A stretch of DNA of 64,000 bases, taken from contig JANXCF010000003.1 of NCBI GenBank assembly GCA_025059995.1, positions 310,001-374,000 of the forward strand. The letters are read 5' to 3'. A model generated the notes under the pieces. That model did no database searches and had not been told where the DNA came from. It saw nothing but the letters and a program-made list of their open reading frames with translations. Positions 21,661 to 30,890 of the stretch are shown here, in pieces (the stretch's first letter is position 1; each line of letters starts with the position of its first letter). Source of the DNA: Leptospiraceae bacterium (GTDB taxonomy: Bacteria > Spirochaetota > Leptospiria > Leptospirales > Leptonemataceae). The position numbers were made by a program, and so were the translations under genes.

Positions 21661-22624
21661 CTTTTAAGATTAGTTCTAGTAGTTCTACTTCGTTGATGCT
21701 TAAGATATTTTTGTTTAGTAAATCAGCTATGATGATTTCTTGAGTATCAGCTTCTTCATTCTTGATGGTTAAATATACTTCGTTTAGAATTTTATCTCGT
21801 TTCTGTCTAACTGAAAGATTCGAGTCGCTTTGAATTTCTTCGATATGTTTACCTAATGTTTTTTCAATCATAAAAGCTGTTTCTAAACTTTTTAGTTTCG
21901 AGCTGAACTCTACTGAAAATTCTTTTGATAGTTCTTCAATGTTAATGTAATTTCGAATTAAAGAAAAAAACTTCAAATTTATCATTTCTGAAACCAAAAC
22001 ATGGATGAACTCTTTCTTTTCTGTAAAAATAAACTTAAGCACTTGGAATCTAATTTCATCCAGTGCAAATATCATCAGTATCGGAATGATAATGGGTTTT
22101 TTTTCAGTGATAACATTCATGAGTTTCCATAACTCACCTTCTTCTAAATTCAATAGATATCGAAATCTCAAAGTGGTGGTTTTTTGAGCTTGTTGATGAT
22201 AGAGAAATCTCAATGAATCTTGGATTTCTCTGTAGTTTCTTTTTATCAAGAAGTTTTGATTTTTAGAAAAATCCAATTCCTCAAACAGTTGGGTTATTTT
22301 TTCTATATCCTCTAAAACTCCTGAGTTTTTAAAGGTTCCCAACAAAAGTAAACGAACTTCTTCTTCTACTAAATAAAGAACAGAATTTTTTGTTAACTTA
22401 TGGATGAGTTCTTTTGAGGTTTTCTGATCTGTCATATTCAAAAGATAAATCAAAATACCGCTATATTTTTCTGAAAACTTTTCCAAGACTTCATCCTCTA
22501 AATCCAAAAAGACCTTTATGGTTTGTTTGAGCTTCAAAAAGTTTAGATTTTCAAATAGCTTATCTACTCTCTCATAGATAGAGCCTATTTTACCTGTATT
22601 AGAAATTAAATGATAATTATTCAT
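21653..22624 (-). CDS. hypothetical all-helical protein
   Basis: A 323-residue protein with no signal peptide or membrane helix, predicted wholly helical and rich in Leu, Glu and Lys. Residues about 160-210 (LEEGELWKLMNVITEKKP, then IIPILMIFALDEIRFQVLKF) have the spacing of the FliG middle domain (an E..L..I..E.P..IA.IL pattern), but the identity is too low to call it. It could be a divergent motor-related or HEAT-like protein. It is convergent with the 71-residue gene. No ribosome-binding site is clear. Confidence 0.6.
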   Translation of the reverse strand: MNNYHLISNTGKIGSIYERVDKLFENLNFLKLKQTIKVFLDLEDEVLEKFSEKYSGILIYLLNMTDQKTSKELIHKLTKNSVLYLVEEEVRLLLLGTFKNSGVLEDIEKITQLFEELDFSKNQNFLIKRNYREIQDSLRFLYHQQAQKTTTLRFRYLLNLEEGELWKLMNVITEKKPIIIPILMIFALDEIRFQVLKFIFTEKKEFIHVLVSEMINLKFFSLIRNYINIEELSKEFSVEFSSKLKSLETAFMIEKTLGKHIEEIQSDSNLSVRQKRDKILNEVYLTIKNEEADTQEIIIADLLNKNILSINEVELLELILKEK

Positions 22625-22730
22625 TTAGGGAAAAGCATAGATAGAGTATGCTTTCTTTACAAGCCTTTTTTACTTCATTTTTAAAGACAATGATTATTCT
22701 ATCACGTTGATTTCGTTTTCTTTTTTTTGA

Positions 22731-23151
22731 TCAAAATGACCTTTTGTTTTTTTCGAGTTTGTTTATGAGTTCGTCGGTATCATGATAAAGTTTCATTAAG
22801 TCATTTTCGTGTTCGTTTCAAGCTGAAGCCCATAGGTGATGGTTCCAAAAGAAGCATTTTCGTATTCATCCGAGGTGAGGTATTTTTTGATTTGCTCAAG
22901 AGCTTCTTTTTTGTTGTCCGAGAAACTACTTTTGACTTCAATCACCTAACCATCGAGGCTATATCCGCCATTCCGGTACAAACACCTTCATGAGTGAGTT
23001 TTTGTTTGATACTTATTTTTTTGAATAACTCCTTACCAACAAGTTTCTCAAGAAGTTGCCGTAGGGCATCTCGAATTTCAGCTTCGTTTTTTTGAGTCTG
23101 AGCACTCTTGATTTTTTGTATATATTCTTAAACATCGCTTAAATAATTCAT
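22731..23151 (-). pseudogene. decayed PD-(D/E)xK nuclease-like gene
   Basis: This region lies in the only long gap of the window (22625-23342). Read on the minus strand from the ATG at 23151 it encodes a roughly 140-residue protein in three frame pieces. Frame 1: an AEIRDALRQLLEKLVGKELF helix pair, then GVCTGMADIA. Frame 2: VIEVKSSFSDNKKEALEQIK. Frame 3: ENDLMKLYHDTDELINKLEK ending at TGA 22731. Breaks seen: TAA at 23128-23130, a one-base loss near 22954, TAG at 22946-22948 (Tyr codon changed) and another frameshift near 22810. The D-x(n)-E-x-K arrangement (ADIA.DGYVIEVKS) suggests a restriction-type nuclease. The rest of the gap (22625-22730, 23152-23342) is AT-rich with nothing I can name. 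Confidence 0.7.
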
Positions 23152-23342
23152 AATGATGTTTTCCATTTTTTGCTTTATTTATAATTTCTTTATACTTTCA
23201 AATCAAAAATTAATTTTTCTCACAGTGAAAAACTCAGAAAAAACATACACAAAATTCTCGATTTGTCGATTCTTTGATATATAATAATTAAAAAATTTGA
23301 TATATTCTCTTTTAATGACAAGATTTTTTTAGTTTGATTCCT

Positions 23343-26300
23343 ATGAAGAAAAAGAAACTCAATTTTACCCATCTGCATCTTCACACGACTTTTAGTCTCT
23401 TGGATGGTGCTATTCGTATCAAAGACTTAATGGAGTATCTAAACCAACATGAGATGGATTCGGTTGCAATAACCGATCACGGAAACATGTATGGTGTGAT
23501 TCAATTCTATCAAGAAGCCGTAAAACACAACATCAAACCCATCATCGGCAATGAATTTTACGTAGCTCCGGGGAAAAGAACCGAAAAAAAGTTCGTAGAA
23601 AACTTGGCTGATGGAAATAACTTTCATTTAGTTTTATTAGCACAAAACCTAAAGGGCTACAAAAACCTCATCAAACTCACATCCCGTTCTTTTACCGAAG
23701 GGTTTTATCGAAAACCCCGAATTGATTATGAACTCTTAGAAGAATATAGTGAAGGATTGATTTGTCTTACGGCTTGTCTGGGAGGTGAGGTCCAAAGCAA
23801 AATTCTTTCTGGAAGATTCCACGAAGCCGAAGCTCTTGCCAAAAGACTCAAAGACATTTTCGGAAAAGATCGATTCTATCTCGAAATCCAAAATCACGGA
23901 CTCAAAGAAGAAGAGATTGTTGCCAAAGGAAACATAGAAATTTCCAAAAAATGGGATATCCCTTTAGTGCTCACAAATGATGCCCACTTTCTGACGCAAA
24001 AAGATCACGAAATCCAAGACATATTATTGAGAATCAATCAAAAGAAAACCATTGATGAACCTTTGGAATTTGGATTTAATCAAGAATTCTACGTAAAAAC
24101 ACCAGAAGAAATGTTCCAGGTATTTCCTGAAATCCCCGAAGCCTTCTACAACACCCAAAAAATCAAAGAGATGGTTGATTTGTCGTTCGAATTTGGAAAC
24201 CCTTTACTTCCTAAGTTTGATGTTCCAAAAGGCTATACCACAAATAGCTATTTACGAAAACTTGCTGAAGAAGGGCTCAAACGAAGATATAAAGTGATCA
24301 CAAAAGAAATTCAAGAACGCTTTGAGTTCGAATACAAAGTCATCACAGAAATGGATTTTGCTAGTTATTTTCTGATTGTTCAGGATTTCATCAACTGGGC
24401 AAAAAGTCAAAACATCCCCGTTGGACCGGGACGTGGTTCCGCCGCTGGTTCACTGATTGCCTATTGCTTAGGAATCACAGAAATTGATCCCATTCGTTAT
24501 AATTTGCTATTTGAAAGATTTTTGAACTTAGAAAGAAAAGAAATGCCTGATATCGACGTTGATTTTTGTATGGAACGAAGAGAAGAAGTCATCAACTACG
24601 TAAAGCAAAAATACGGAGAAGAAAACGTAGCTCAGATCATCACATACGGAAACATGGCAGCGAAAGCCTGCATCAAAGATGTTGCCAGAGTTTTGAAAAT
24701 GCCCTTTGCGGAAGCTAATCTCTATTCTCAAGCTATCCCCAATACCCCAAAAATTACCATCGAAGAAGCCTACGAGGAATCACTGGAATTTCAAAGATAT
24801 GTAAATAAAAGTGAACTCCACAAAAAGGTTTTTGAGATCGCAAAAAAGTTAGAAGGAAACTCACGTCAAACGGGTGTGCATGCCGCCGGAGTAGTGATAG
24901 CTCCCGAACCTCTGGAGAATATCGTTCCTCTTGCCACAGTTGCCAACCCCAAAGACAAATCTTCCCAAAGGATTTTGGTGACACAGTTTGACATGAACGT
25001 TCTTTCTGAAATTGGTTTAGTCAAAATGGATTTTCTGGGCCTTAGGAATTTAACCGTCATTCACAACACTCTAAAAAGAATCCAAAAAAGAAGGGGGATT
25101 CAGATTGATATTAACAACATCCCATTGGATGATAAAAAAACCTATCAACTTTTACAATCGGGAAAAGTCAAAGGCATCTTTCAATTAGAGTCTTCTCCGG
25201 GTATGAGGGATTTTGTGGTTCGAATGCAGCCAGAGGTATTTGAAGACCTGATTGCTTTGATTGCCATGTATCGTCCGGGACCACTTCAAACGGGCATGGC
25301 AGATATGTACATCAACCGTAAAAAAGGCTTAGAAAAAGTAGAATACCCTCATCCCGACTTAGAAGGAATCCTAAAAGAAACCTACGGTGTGATTTTGTAC
25401 CAAGAACAAGTGATGCAAATTGCTCAAAAGATTGGGGGCTTCAGCAAAGGTCAATCCGATACCCTCAGAAAAGCCATGGGGAAAAAGATCGAATCCAAAA
25501 TGCAAGAAATGAAAGTTCTCTTTATTGAAGGAGCGGTTCAAAGAGGATATGACTCAAAATTCGCAGAAGAATTATATAACCAGATGTCTGAGTTTGCAAA
25601 GTATGGGTTTAATAAATCTCATTCTGCTGCATATGCCATGATTGTTTACCAAACTGCCTATCTAAAAGCCAATTACACCATTGAATTTCTCACTGAAGTT
25701 CTCAACAGCGAAATTCACAAAACAGAAAAATTAACTCCTTATTTTTACGAATCCAAAGAATTGAATATCAAAATAGAAAAACCAGATATTAATAAGTCCT
25801 TTGAACTTTTTGAAATCGAAAACGAAAACACCATACGCTATGGATTAAGCGCCATCAAAAATGTTGGAGATAATGTGGTTTCCAACATTTTGGAAGTTCG
25901 AAATCGAATCAAACAATTTCGAAGTTTCACAGAGTTTTTACAAGAAATCAATCTCAAAACAATCAACAAAAGAGCTCTGGAGTCATTGATTTATGCCGGT
26001 TGTTTCGACAATTTAGGTTACACCCGAAAAGGCTTGATTGAGTCCTTGGAATATTTAATAGAGAAAGTGAAAAAAAACAAAGAACCCTACCAAGAAAGTC
26101 AAGGGGTTTTGTTTCTTTCTCTTGGGACCACAAATTTACTCATGAAACATGGTTTTTATCATAATAATACTGAAGCACTGGAATATAAGATTTCTAAAGA
26201 AGAATTTCAACAAGATGAATTCTTCAAAAAAGAAAAAGAAGTCTTAGGGATTTATTTTTCAGGACATCCTTTGGATAAATATCAATACTTGATACGACAT

Positions 26301-26891
26301 CTAAAAATTACTCCCATTGAAAAGCTATACACAGAAAATAAAACTTCGGAGTTTGAATTGTGCGGTGTGATTCAGGATTTAGAAATCAAAAGCAGTAGGA
26401 ACAAAAAAGAATATGCTCGGTTTCAGCTTTTAGATTGGACTGGTCAAGTTCAATGTTTAGTTTTTTCGAACTTGATTGAAAGCAATAGAAACCTCCTACA
26501 GGAGGATCAAATCGTATGGGTGAAAGGAAGGGCAGACGTTGACGAAGAAACCCAAAACATAACGATTTTAGTAGATGAAATAAAAGCTCTCACCGAAGAA
26601 CTCTTGGAAGAAAAAGCAGAACAATCCCTACACATAAAAATACAAAGAGAAGTCTTTCAAGAAGATAGCTTTGTTCAACTATGGGAATTATTCAATAAAC
26701 ATATCAAAAATCACAAAGGAAAAGCCCAGATTTACTTTCATATTATAGAAAATGGTAGCACCCAAACTGTGATCAAAGCTCACAGCACTTTTTCAATTTC
26801 AGTGAATGATGAACTTATCAAAGAACTAAAAAAAATCGAAGGAATCAAAGGTATTTATCACACTATTGGAACCACCATCAAAGCTTTGTGA
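23343..26891 (+). CDS. dnaE: DNA polymerase III alpha subunit
   Basis: DnaE is the replicative polymerase catalytic subunit. From the ATG at 23343 it has 1182 residues (a TTG 3 codons upstream is possible). An N-terminal PHP domain (HLHLHTTFSLLDG, ITDHGNMYG) is followed by the polymerase core with GPGRGSAAGSL near 363, the catalytic PDIDVDFCMERR near 401 and GLRNLTVI near 564, then GKKIESKMQEM and FNKSHSAAYAM in the fingers, a helix-hairpin-helix region, and an OB fold (CGVIQDLEIKSSRNKKEYA) near 1005. No proofreading exonuclease domain, so it is DnaE type 1. Its stop abuts the next gene's stop as TGATCA. Confidence 0.97.
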   Translation: MKKKKLNFTHLHLHTTFSLLDGAIRIKDLMEYLNQHEMDSVAITDHGNMYGVIQFYQEAVKHNIKPIIGNEFYVAPGKRTEKKFVENLADGNNFHLVLLAQNLKGYKNLIKLTSRSFTEGFYRKPRIDYELLEEYSEGLICLTACLGGEVQSKILSGRFHEAEALAKRLKDIFGKDRFYLEIQNHGLKEEEIVAKGNIEISKKWDIPLVLTNDAHFLTQKDHEIQDILLRINQKKTIDEPLEFGFNQEFYVKTPEEMFQVFPEIPEAFYNTQKIKEMVDLSFEFGNPLLPKFDVPKGYTTNSYLRKLAEEGLKRRYKVITKEIQERFEFEYKVITEMDFASYFLIVQDFINWAKSQNIPVGPGRGSAAGSLIAYCLGITEIDPIRYNLLFERFLNLERKEMPDIDVDFCMERREEVINYVKQKYGEENVAQIITYGNMAAKACIKDVARVLKMPFAEANLYSQAIPNTPKITIEEAYEESLEFQRYVNKSELHKKVFEIAKKLEGNSRQTGVHAAGVVIAPEPLENIVPLATVANPKDKSSQRILVTQFDMNVLSEIGLVKMDFLGLRNLTVIHNTLKRIQKRRGIQIDINNIPLDDKKTYQLLQSGKVKGIFQLESSPGMRDFVVRMQPEVFEDLIALIAMYRPGPLQTGMADMYINRKKGLEKVEYPHPDLEGILKETYGVILYQEQVMQIAQKIGGFSKGQSDTLRKAMGKKIESKMQEMKVLFIEGAVQRGYDSKFAEELYNQMSEFAKYGFNKSHSAAYAMIVYQTAYLKANYTIEFLTEVLNSEIHKTEKLTPYFYESKELNIKIEKPDINKSFELFEIENENTIRYGLSAIKNVGDNVVSNILEVRNRIKQFRSFTEFLQEINLKTINKRALESLIYAGCFDNLGYTRKGLIESLEYLIEKVKKNKEPYQESQGVLFLSLGTTNLLMKHGFYHNNTEALEYKISKEEFQQDEFFKKEKEVLGIYFSGHPLDKYQYLIRHLKITPIEKLYTENKTSEFELCGVIQDLEIKSSRNKKEYARFQLLDWTGQVQCLVFSNLIESNRNLLQEDQIVWVKGRADVDEETQNITILVDEIKALTEELLEEKAEQSLHIKIQREVFQEDSFVQLWELFNKHIKNHKGKAQIYFHIIENGSTQTVIKAHSTFSISVNDELIKELKKIEGIKGIYHTIGTTIKAL

Positions 26892-27539
26892 TCACTGAAT
26901 ATCAAAGTGTAAAACCTGATGGTAAGTACTAAGAATTTCAAGGCTATAATTTCCTTTTGATAAATTATCTAAGTTGATTCTCTCTTTTTCTTTAGTGATG
27001 CTGATTTGCTTTTGGCTAATGATTTCTTCATCACGATACAGCTTGATGGTGAGAGCTCCATAGACATGATAAAAATAAATACTTAACAAAACTTCTGATT
27101 GTTGAGGAATAAACGAATATTCTACCAGAGATTCATTTTGATTATCTCTTAATACGACTTTATAACTTTTCCCCAATCCATTAGCACGATAATTTGGTAT
27201 GGGAATCAACTCCACAGGTAAGCTTAAACTCGAGGAAAGAATTTCTATAGAGTTTTCTAATAGTTTTAGAGAAATTCGATTTTTCGCTTTTTCTTCTTGT
27301 CTTTGGAGTTGTTTTTGATAGAATTCTTTTACTTGATAAGCATAGAAATCCGGTAGTGGCAACCGCTCATCAGAGTTAATCATCCTATGAATGGCTTGAT
27401 AAATATCCATAAGTTCCCATAATTCTTTGGCACTCAGCTGATTGATTTGCTTTTTGATTTCTTTTAATTTTTCTTCGTTATTGCTGTTGAGAATTTCATC
27501 TACTAACTTTATGATGTAGTAAAATTCCTTTTTTCCCAT
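26892..27539 (-). CDS. hypothetical protein following a sigma factor gene
   Basis: I do not recognise this 215-residue protein. Residues 1-95 are helical and highly charged; residues 100-215 look like a beta-sandwich (VELIPIPNYRANGLGKSYKVV, then LLSIYFYHVYGALTIKLYRD and a final GNYSLEIL turn). No signal peptide or membrane segment is seen, so it is probably cytoplasmic. ATG at 27539 has AAGGAG 7 nt upstream. It lies 35 nt after the sigma factor gene on the same strand, so the two are likely co-transcribed. A role as regulator of that sigma factor is possible, but a membrane anti-sigma factor is ruled out by the lack of a membrane helix. Confidence 0.6.
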   Translation of the reverse strand: MGKKEFYYIIKLVDEILNSNNEEKLKEIKKQINQLSAKELWELMDIYQAIHRMINSDERLPLPDFYAYQVKEFYQKQLQRQEEKAKNRISLKLLENSIEILSSSLSLPVELIPIPNYRANGLGKSYKVVLRDNQNESLVEYSFIPQQSEVLLSIYFYHVYGALTIKLYRDEEIISQKQISITKEKERINLDNLSKGNYSLEILSTYHQVLHFDIQ

Positions 27540-27574
27540 ACACTGCTCCTTCTGCTAATTTGACGTATCTATTT

Positions 27575-28480
27575 TTAAATCAGTAAAAATTTTTTTAATT
27601 CCTGAGACTGCCGAATTTTTTCGTTGGCTTTTTTGAAATGTTGACTTACCGTTGGCACACTAATTTTCAGAAATTGAGCAATCTTGTGGAATGGTACTCT
27701 GATCAAGAGTTCTCTCTTTTGAAACCTTTCTAATACTTTTATGCGATTTAAACTCCATTCTTTGAGTTTTTCTTTGATTTCTTTTAATTCATAGCTATCT
27801 TCTTCATGTTTCATCAATTCACTTTCTTTTCGTTTTAAATCCAAATATTTCTTATGCATTCTTTGAAGCCGTTCTATCTTTTCAGTTAGTCTTTGGTTTT
27901 TTTTGACCAAATAATCTTTTGTTTTAGAAATAAAACTTAATATTTCAAAATTTTCTTTTCCGTAAACTTCCTTCAGGATTTCTATGTCTTTGGGTTCAAG
28001 ATTAAGATAAAAAAGATACACTAACTTAAAGACTATTCGTGATTGGGGTTCTAAATTATCGAGTTCTTTGTAAAAAATGTCTATTGCATAACCTTCATCT
28101 TCTTGCATATTAAAGGAAAATTCTTTACTAAATTGTTCAAATGGAATATACTCAAGATTTTTAAATTTTTTATGATACCTAAACCAATCCATCACTAAAT
28201 TTCGAAGAACACTATAAAACCAAGTCCGAAAAGAAGCATTTCCTCGATAGGTTTTAAAACGCTTCCCATCCCTCAATCGTTCAAAAGCAAAAAGAAAAAA
28301 ATCTCCCGCATCTTCCTCAGAAAAATGAAAAGCTCTAATGGGAAAATTATAAATTTCAATGCTATAAATTTCAAAAAAGCGTTGCAGAGCTCCCCAGTCT
28401 TGTGATTTACAGCGTTCTATTAATTCCTCAAACTCTTGGGTTTGTTCAAATTGCTTTAATTCAATTCTATCACGACTCAC
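27575..28480 (-). CDS. sigma70-family (ECF-like) RNA polymerase sigma factor with long linker
   Basis: Region 2 is at about residues 20-105 (AFHFSEEDAGDFFLFAFERL, then GNASFRTWFYSVLRNLVMDWFR), and region 4 at about 255-301 (FHKIAQFLKISVPTVSQHF). ECF sigma factors normally have about 20-40 residues between these; here about 150 residues intervene, including a Lys/Glu-rich coiled coil (LVKKNQRLTEKIERLQRMHK). The 301-residue length is well above the family's usual 170-200. It is divergent from the M23 peptidase gene (93 nt) and followed by an unknown gene. What it regulates is not visible. Confidence 0.85.
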   Translation of the reverse strand: MSRDRIELKQFEQTQEFEELIERCKSQDWGALQRFFEIYSIEIYNFPIRAFHFSEEDAGDFFLFAFERLRDGKRFKTYRGNASFRTWFYSVLRNLVMDWFRYHKKFKNLEYIPFEQFSKEFSFNMQEDEGYAIDIFYKELDNLEPQSRIVFKLVYLFYLNLEPKDIEILKEVYGKENFEILSFISKTKDYLVKKNQRLTEKIERLQRMHKKYLDLKRKESELMKHEEDSYELKEIKEKLKEWSLNRIKVLERFQKRELLIRVPFHKIAQFLKISVPTVSQHFKKANEKIRQSQELKKFLLI

Positions 28481-28573
28481 TTTTCATAAAAAAAACAGGA
28501 AAGCTCATAAAAGTCAAATTCTATTTCAAAATAAAAAACTTTACAAGAAGGTTCGGAAGGTTTCTTGGGGTTT

Positions 28574-29506
28574 ATGAGAAATAGGTTGTTGCTTTTTTTT
28601 CTTATTTTTCTTGTTTTTTTGGGTCCTTTGATAGGTAGCCCAAGTTTTCAATTTCAATGGCCGATACAACCCCAAAAACAAAAACATGTTATTACTTCTA
28701 CATTTGGTGAATCTCGAATGGATCATTTTCATAATGGCATGGATATATCCGGAGAAGATTTACCCGTTCTACCAATAACCGATGGAAAAATACTTTATTT
28801 CGAACACTCGAGGATGTTTCCCTCTTCGAAAAGATTTTTATCTGGCACGGGAGAACAAATCTGGTTAGAACATGAACATGGTATTTGGAGTGGTTATTAT
28901 CATTTGAAAGAAATCTACTTTCCTACTGATAATTTTACTTTTCGAAGGTTTGATGTTCTGGGAATTTCAGGCAACACAGGAAAATCCTCTTCTGCCCACT
29001 TGCACTTTTTTATCACAGAAGAATACGGGAAAAAAATCATCAACCCCCTACTCAGGCTACCTCCAGAAGAAGATACCACAACTCCTGTAATTGAACACAT
29101 CGCCTTCATCATCATCAAAGATGAAAAAGAAGAAATTTCAATCATCTTGCCCGAAAAAAAAGCAAACATCAAGCTTACACTACCTCGTCCTATTTATTTA
29201 AAAGTTTATGATGCCAATAATGTTCCCAAAACAAAACGAATTCCATACCGAATTGAATGGACCTTTCAAAATCAAAAATCTCAAGAAAGTTCATTCTATC
29301 AATTTGATTTTATTGAAAATCATCCTAAGGGATATTTACTAAATGGCAACCTCTCTTTTGAGGAAGTATTTTACAAAAACTATGTAAAGCTAAAGACCTT
29401 TCCTTATGAGGAAGGAGAAAACCTACTAACCATTAAGGCAATCGACAAAAACAACAACACTACAGAAAAAAAATTTCTTCTTTGGATAAAAAAAGAATAT
29501 GAATGA
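28574..29506 (+). CDS. M23-family (LytM-type) metallopeptidase, secreted
   Basis: M23 enzymes cut peptide crosslinks in peptidoglycan, or act as amidase activators when degenerate. Residues 1-22 are a signal peptide. The LytM domain (40-150) has zinc ligands His53 and Asp57 (HFHNGMDISG) and the HLH motif His142-x-His144, plus a YYH segment at 108-110, so it looks catalytically competent. Residues 155-310 form a beta-rich C-terminal domain of unknown role. An ATG at 28574 is used; a TTG at 28565 with GAAGG upstream is the alternative. Its TGA directly abuts the hisG stop codon. Confidence 0.88.
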   Translation: MRNRLLLFFLIFLVFLGPLIGSPSFQFQWPIQPQKQKHVITSTFGESRMDHFHNGMDISGEDLPVLPITDGKILYFEHSRMFPSSKRFLSGTGEQIWLEHEHGIWSGYYHLKEIYFPTDNFTFRRFDVLGISGNTGKSSSAHLHFFITEEYGKKIINPLLRLPPEEDTTTPVIEHIAFIIIKDEKEEISIILPEKKANIKLTLPRPIYLKVYDANNVPKTKRIPYRIEWTFQNQKSQESSFYQFDFIENHPKGYLLNGNLSFEEVFYKNYVKLKTFPYEEGENLLTIKAIDKNNNTTEKKFLLWIKKEYE

Positions 29507-30139
29507 CTAAACATGAAGTTTTCGAAAAGAGGCAAATAAGTTCTGAAAAGCCTCAAACTGATTATAAAAACTACCTTTGTTTATGATAAAAATAGCTTGG
29601 GATTCCATGAGGGTTTCGATTTCTTTGAGTTGATTTTCTTTTAAGGTTTTCCCTGTGCTGACCAAATCTACAATGCCATCAGAAATTTTTAAAATAGGAG
29701 CTACTTCAATAGAACCATGGAGCTTGATGATCTCCACACTCATACCCTTTTGGAAAAAAAAATCTTTCGTCAAGTTTGGATACTTCGTTGCTATTCGGAT
29801 GTAAATTTTTCTCCAAAAATCAGAAGTAGATAAACCCTCAGGGATTGCTAAGGACAAGCGACAAAATCCAAAAGGCAAATCAAGATAATAAAAAACATCA
29901 TACTGATTTTCAAACAACAAATCCCTTCCGCAAACACCAGCGTCCGCACCCCCATGAAGAACCATTAACGGCACATCTTGATTTCTCACCATCATAAACT
30001 GTATTGTGTGAGTTACATCAAAAAAAATTAACTCCCGATTTTGAGGAAGTTCCACATCAAAGTTAAGATTTTTTTTGAAAAATTCTATCGTATCTTCTAG
30101 CATTCTACCAGAGGGAATAGCAATACGTAGAGGTTTCAT
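29507..30139 (-). CDS. hisG: ATP phosphoribosyltransferase, short form
   Basis: HisG joins ATP and phosphoribosyl pyrophosphate in the first step of histidine synthesis. The 210-residue protein begins IAIPSGRMLEDT and contains the HGGADAGVCGRDLL segment near 65 and the substrate-site region KISDGIVDLVSTGKTLKEN near 150. It lacks the C-terminal regulatory domain, so it is the short form that needs HisZ; no hisZ is in this window. Its start is directly after the TPR protein's stop (30140), and no other his gene is adjacent. Confidence 0.93.
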   Translation of the reverse strand: MKPLRIAIPSGRMLEDTIEFFKKNLNFDVELPQNRELIFFDVTHTIQFMMVRNQDVPLMVLHGGADAGVCGRDLLFENQYDVFYYLDLPFGFCRLSLAIPEGLSTSDFWRKIYIRIATKYPNLTKDFFFQKGMSVEIIKLHGSIEVAPILKISDGIVDLVSTGKTLKENQLKEIETLMESQAIFIINKGSFYNQFEAFQNLFASFRKLHV

Positions 30140-30889
30140 TTAAGGTTCTGAATTAATCAAAAAGAAAAGGGTCAATTCGGATTGGATTTTGGAAATTTCA
30201 GGATGATTTTGAATATCGAGCTGATAAACTTTTTTAGATATCCTACGGGCATCTTCTTTTTTTCCCAAATGATAAAGTAATCGAACTTGAGTGAATAATA
30301 CATAAGCTTTTAGGTATTCATTTGGAATTTCATATTTTAAAATTTCTTCTATGTTGGATAGAGCTCTACTATATTTCTTTTGATTCTCAAAATGGATTGC
30401 AGCATTTAAATAGGCATATTGTTTCAATTCAGGATATTCCAATAGTTTTGCCAACTCTTCGTATTGAATGGCTACGTTTTCGTAATCCCGTTGTTCTTGG
30501 TAGAGCTCTATTTTTTTAATGATGGCTCGTTTTTGAGCTGATTTGTTTTGAAATTCTTTTTGATAATTTTCTAATTTGTTGATAGCTGTTCCAATGTCAC
30601 TTGCTCCTGCTTGAAAAATGGGACTTTTCAAGAGTTCTTCGAAAGCCAGCAAAGAACGTTTTTCTAAATTTTCAGTATAAACGTGATAAAATACAATCCC
30701 AACGAAAACCACAAGAACAAAAGAAAGGATACCTAAAGACAACTTTAGGTTCTTTCGAAAATAGTAGAAAAGCTTTGCAAGGTAAAGTTCTAATTTTGAA
30801 CCTTGAAAATCAGCAAATGGATCATAGATTTCTTTTTGTATTGTTTGGGATTTTTCCGAGGTTTTTTTCCTTATGAAGCTTTTACCCAT
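30140..30889 (-). CDS. membrane-anchored TPR protein
   Basis: A 249-residue protein with a short cytoplasmic N-terminus, one membrane helix (about 50-72) and a C-terminal helical repeat region (about 95-245) with TPR-like pairs (YENVAIQYEELAKLL; YLNAAIHFENQKKYSRAL; VRLLYHLGKKEDARRISK). The layout resembles YfgM-type membrane TPR proteins. A scaffold role is inferred only. It lies between rpsA and hisG with no spacing to hisG and 1 nt to rpsA, so it is part of that operon. Confidence 0.8.
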   Translation of the reverse strand: MGKSFIRKKTSEKSQTIQKEIYDPFADFQGSKLELYLAKLFYYFRKNLKLSLGILSFVLVVFVGIVFYHVYTENLEKRSLLAFEELLKSPIFQAGASDIGTAINKLENYQKEFQNKSAQKRAIIKKIELYQEQRDYENVAIQYEELAKLLEYPELKQYAYLNAAIHFENQKKYSRALSNIEEILKYEIPNEYLKAYVLFTQVRLLYHLGKKEDARRISKKVYQLDIQNHPEISKIQSELTLFFLINSEP

Positions 30890-30890
30890 T

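Noticed and set aside
22625-23342. A tRNA, small RNA or CRISPR in the largest gap
   Set aside because: No cloverleaf, no repeats and no terminator-flanked structure are seen; the gap is explained in part by the decayed gene.
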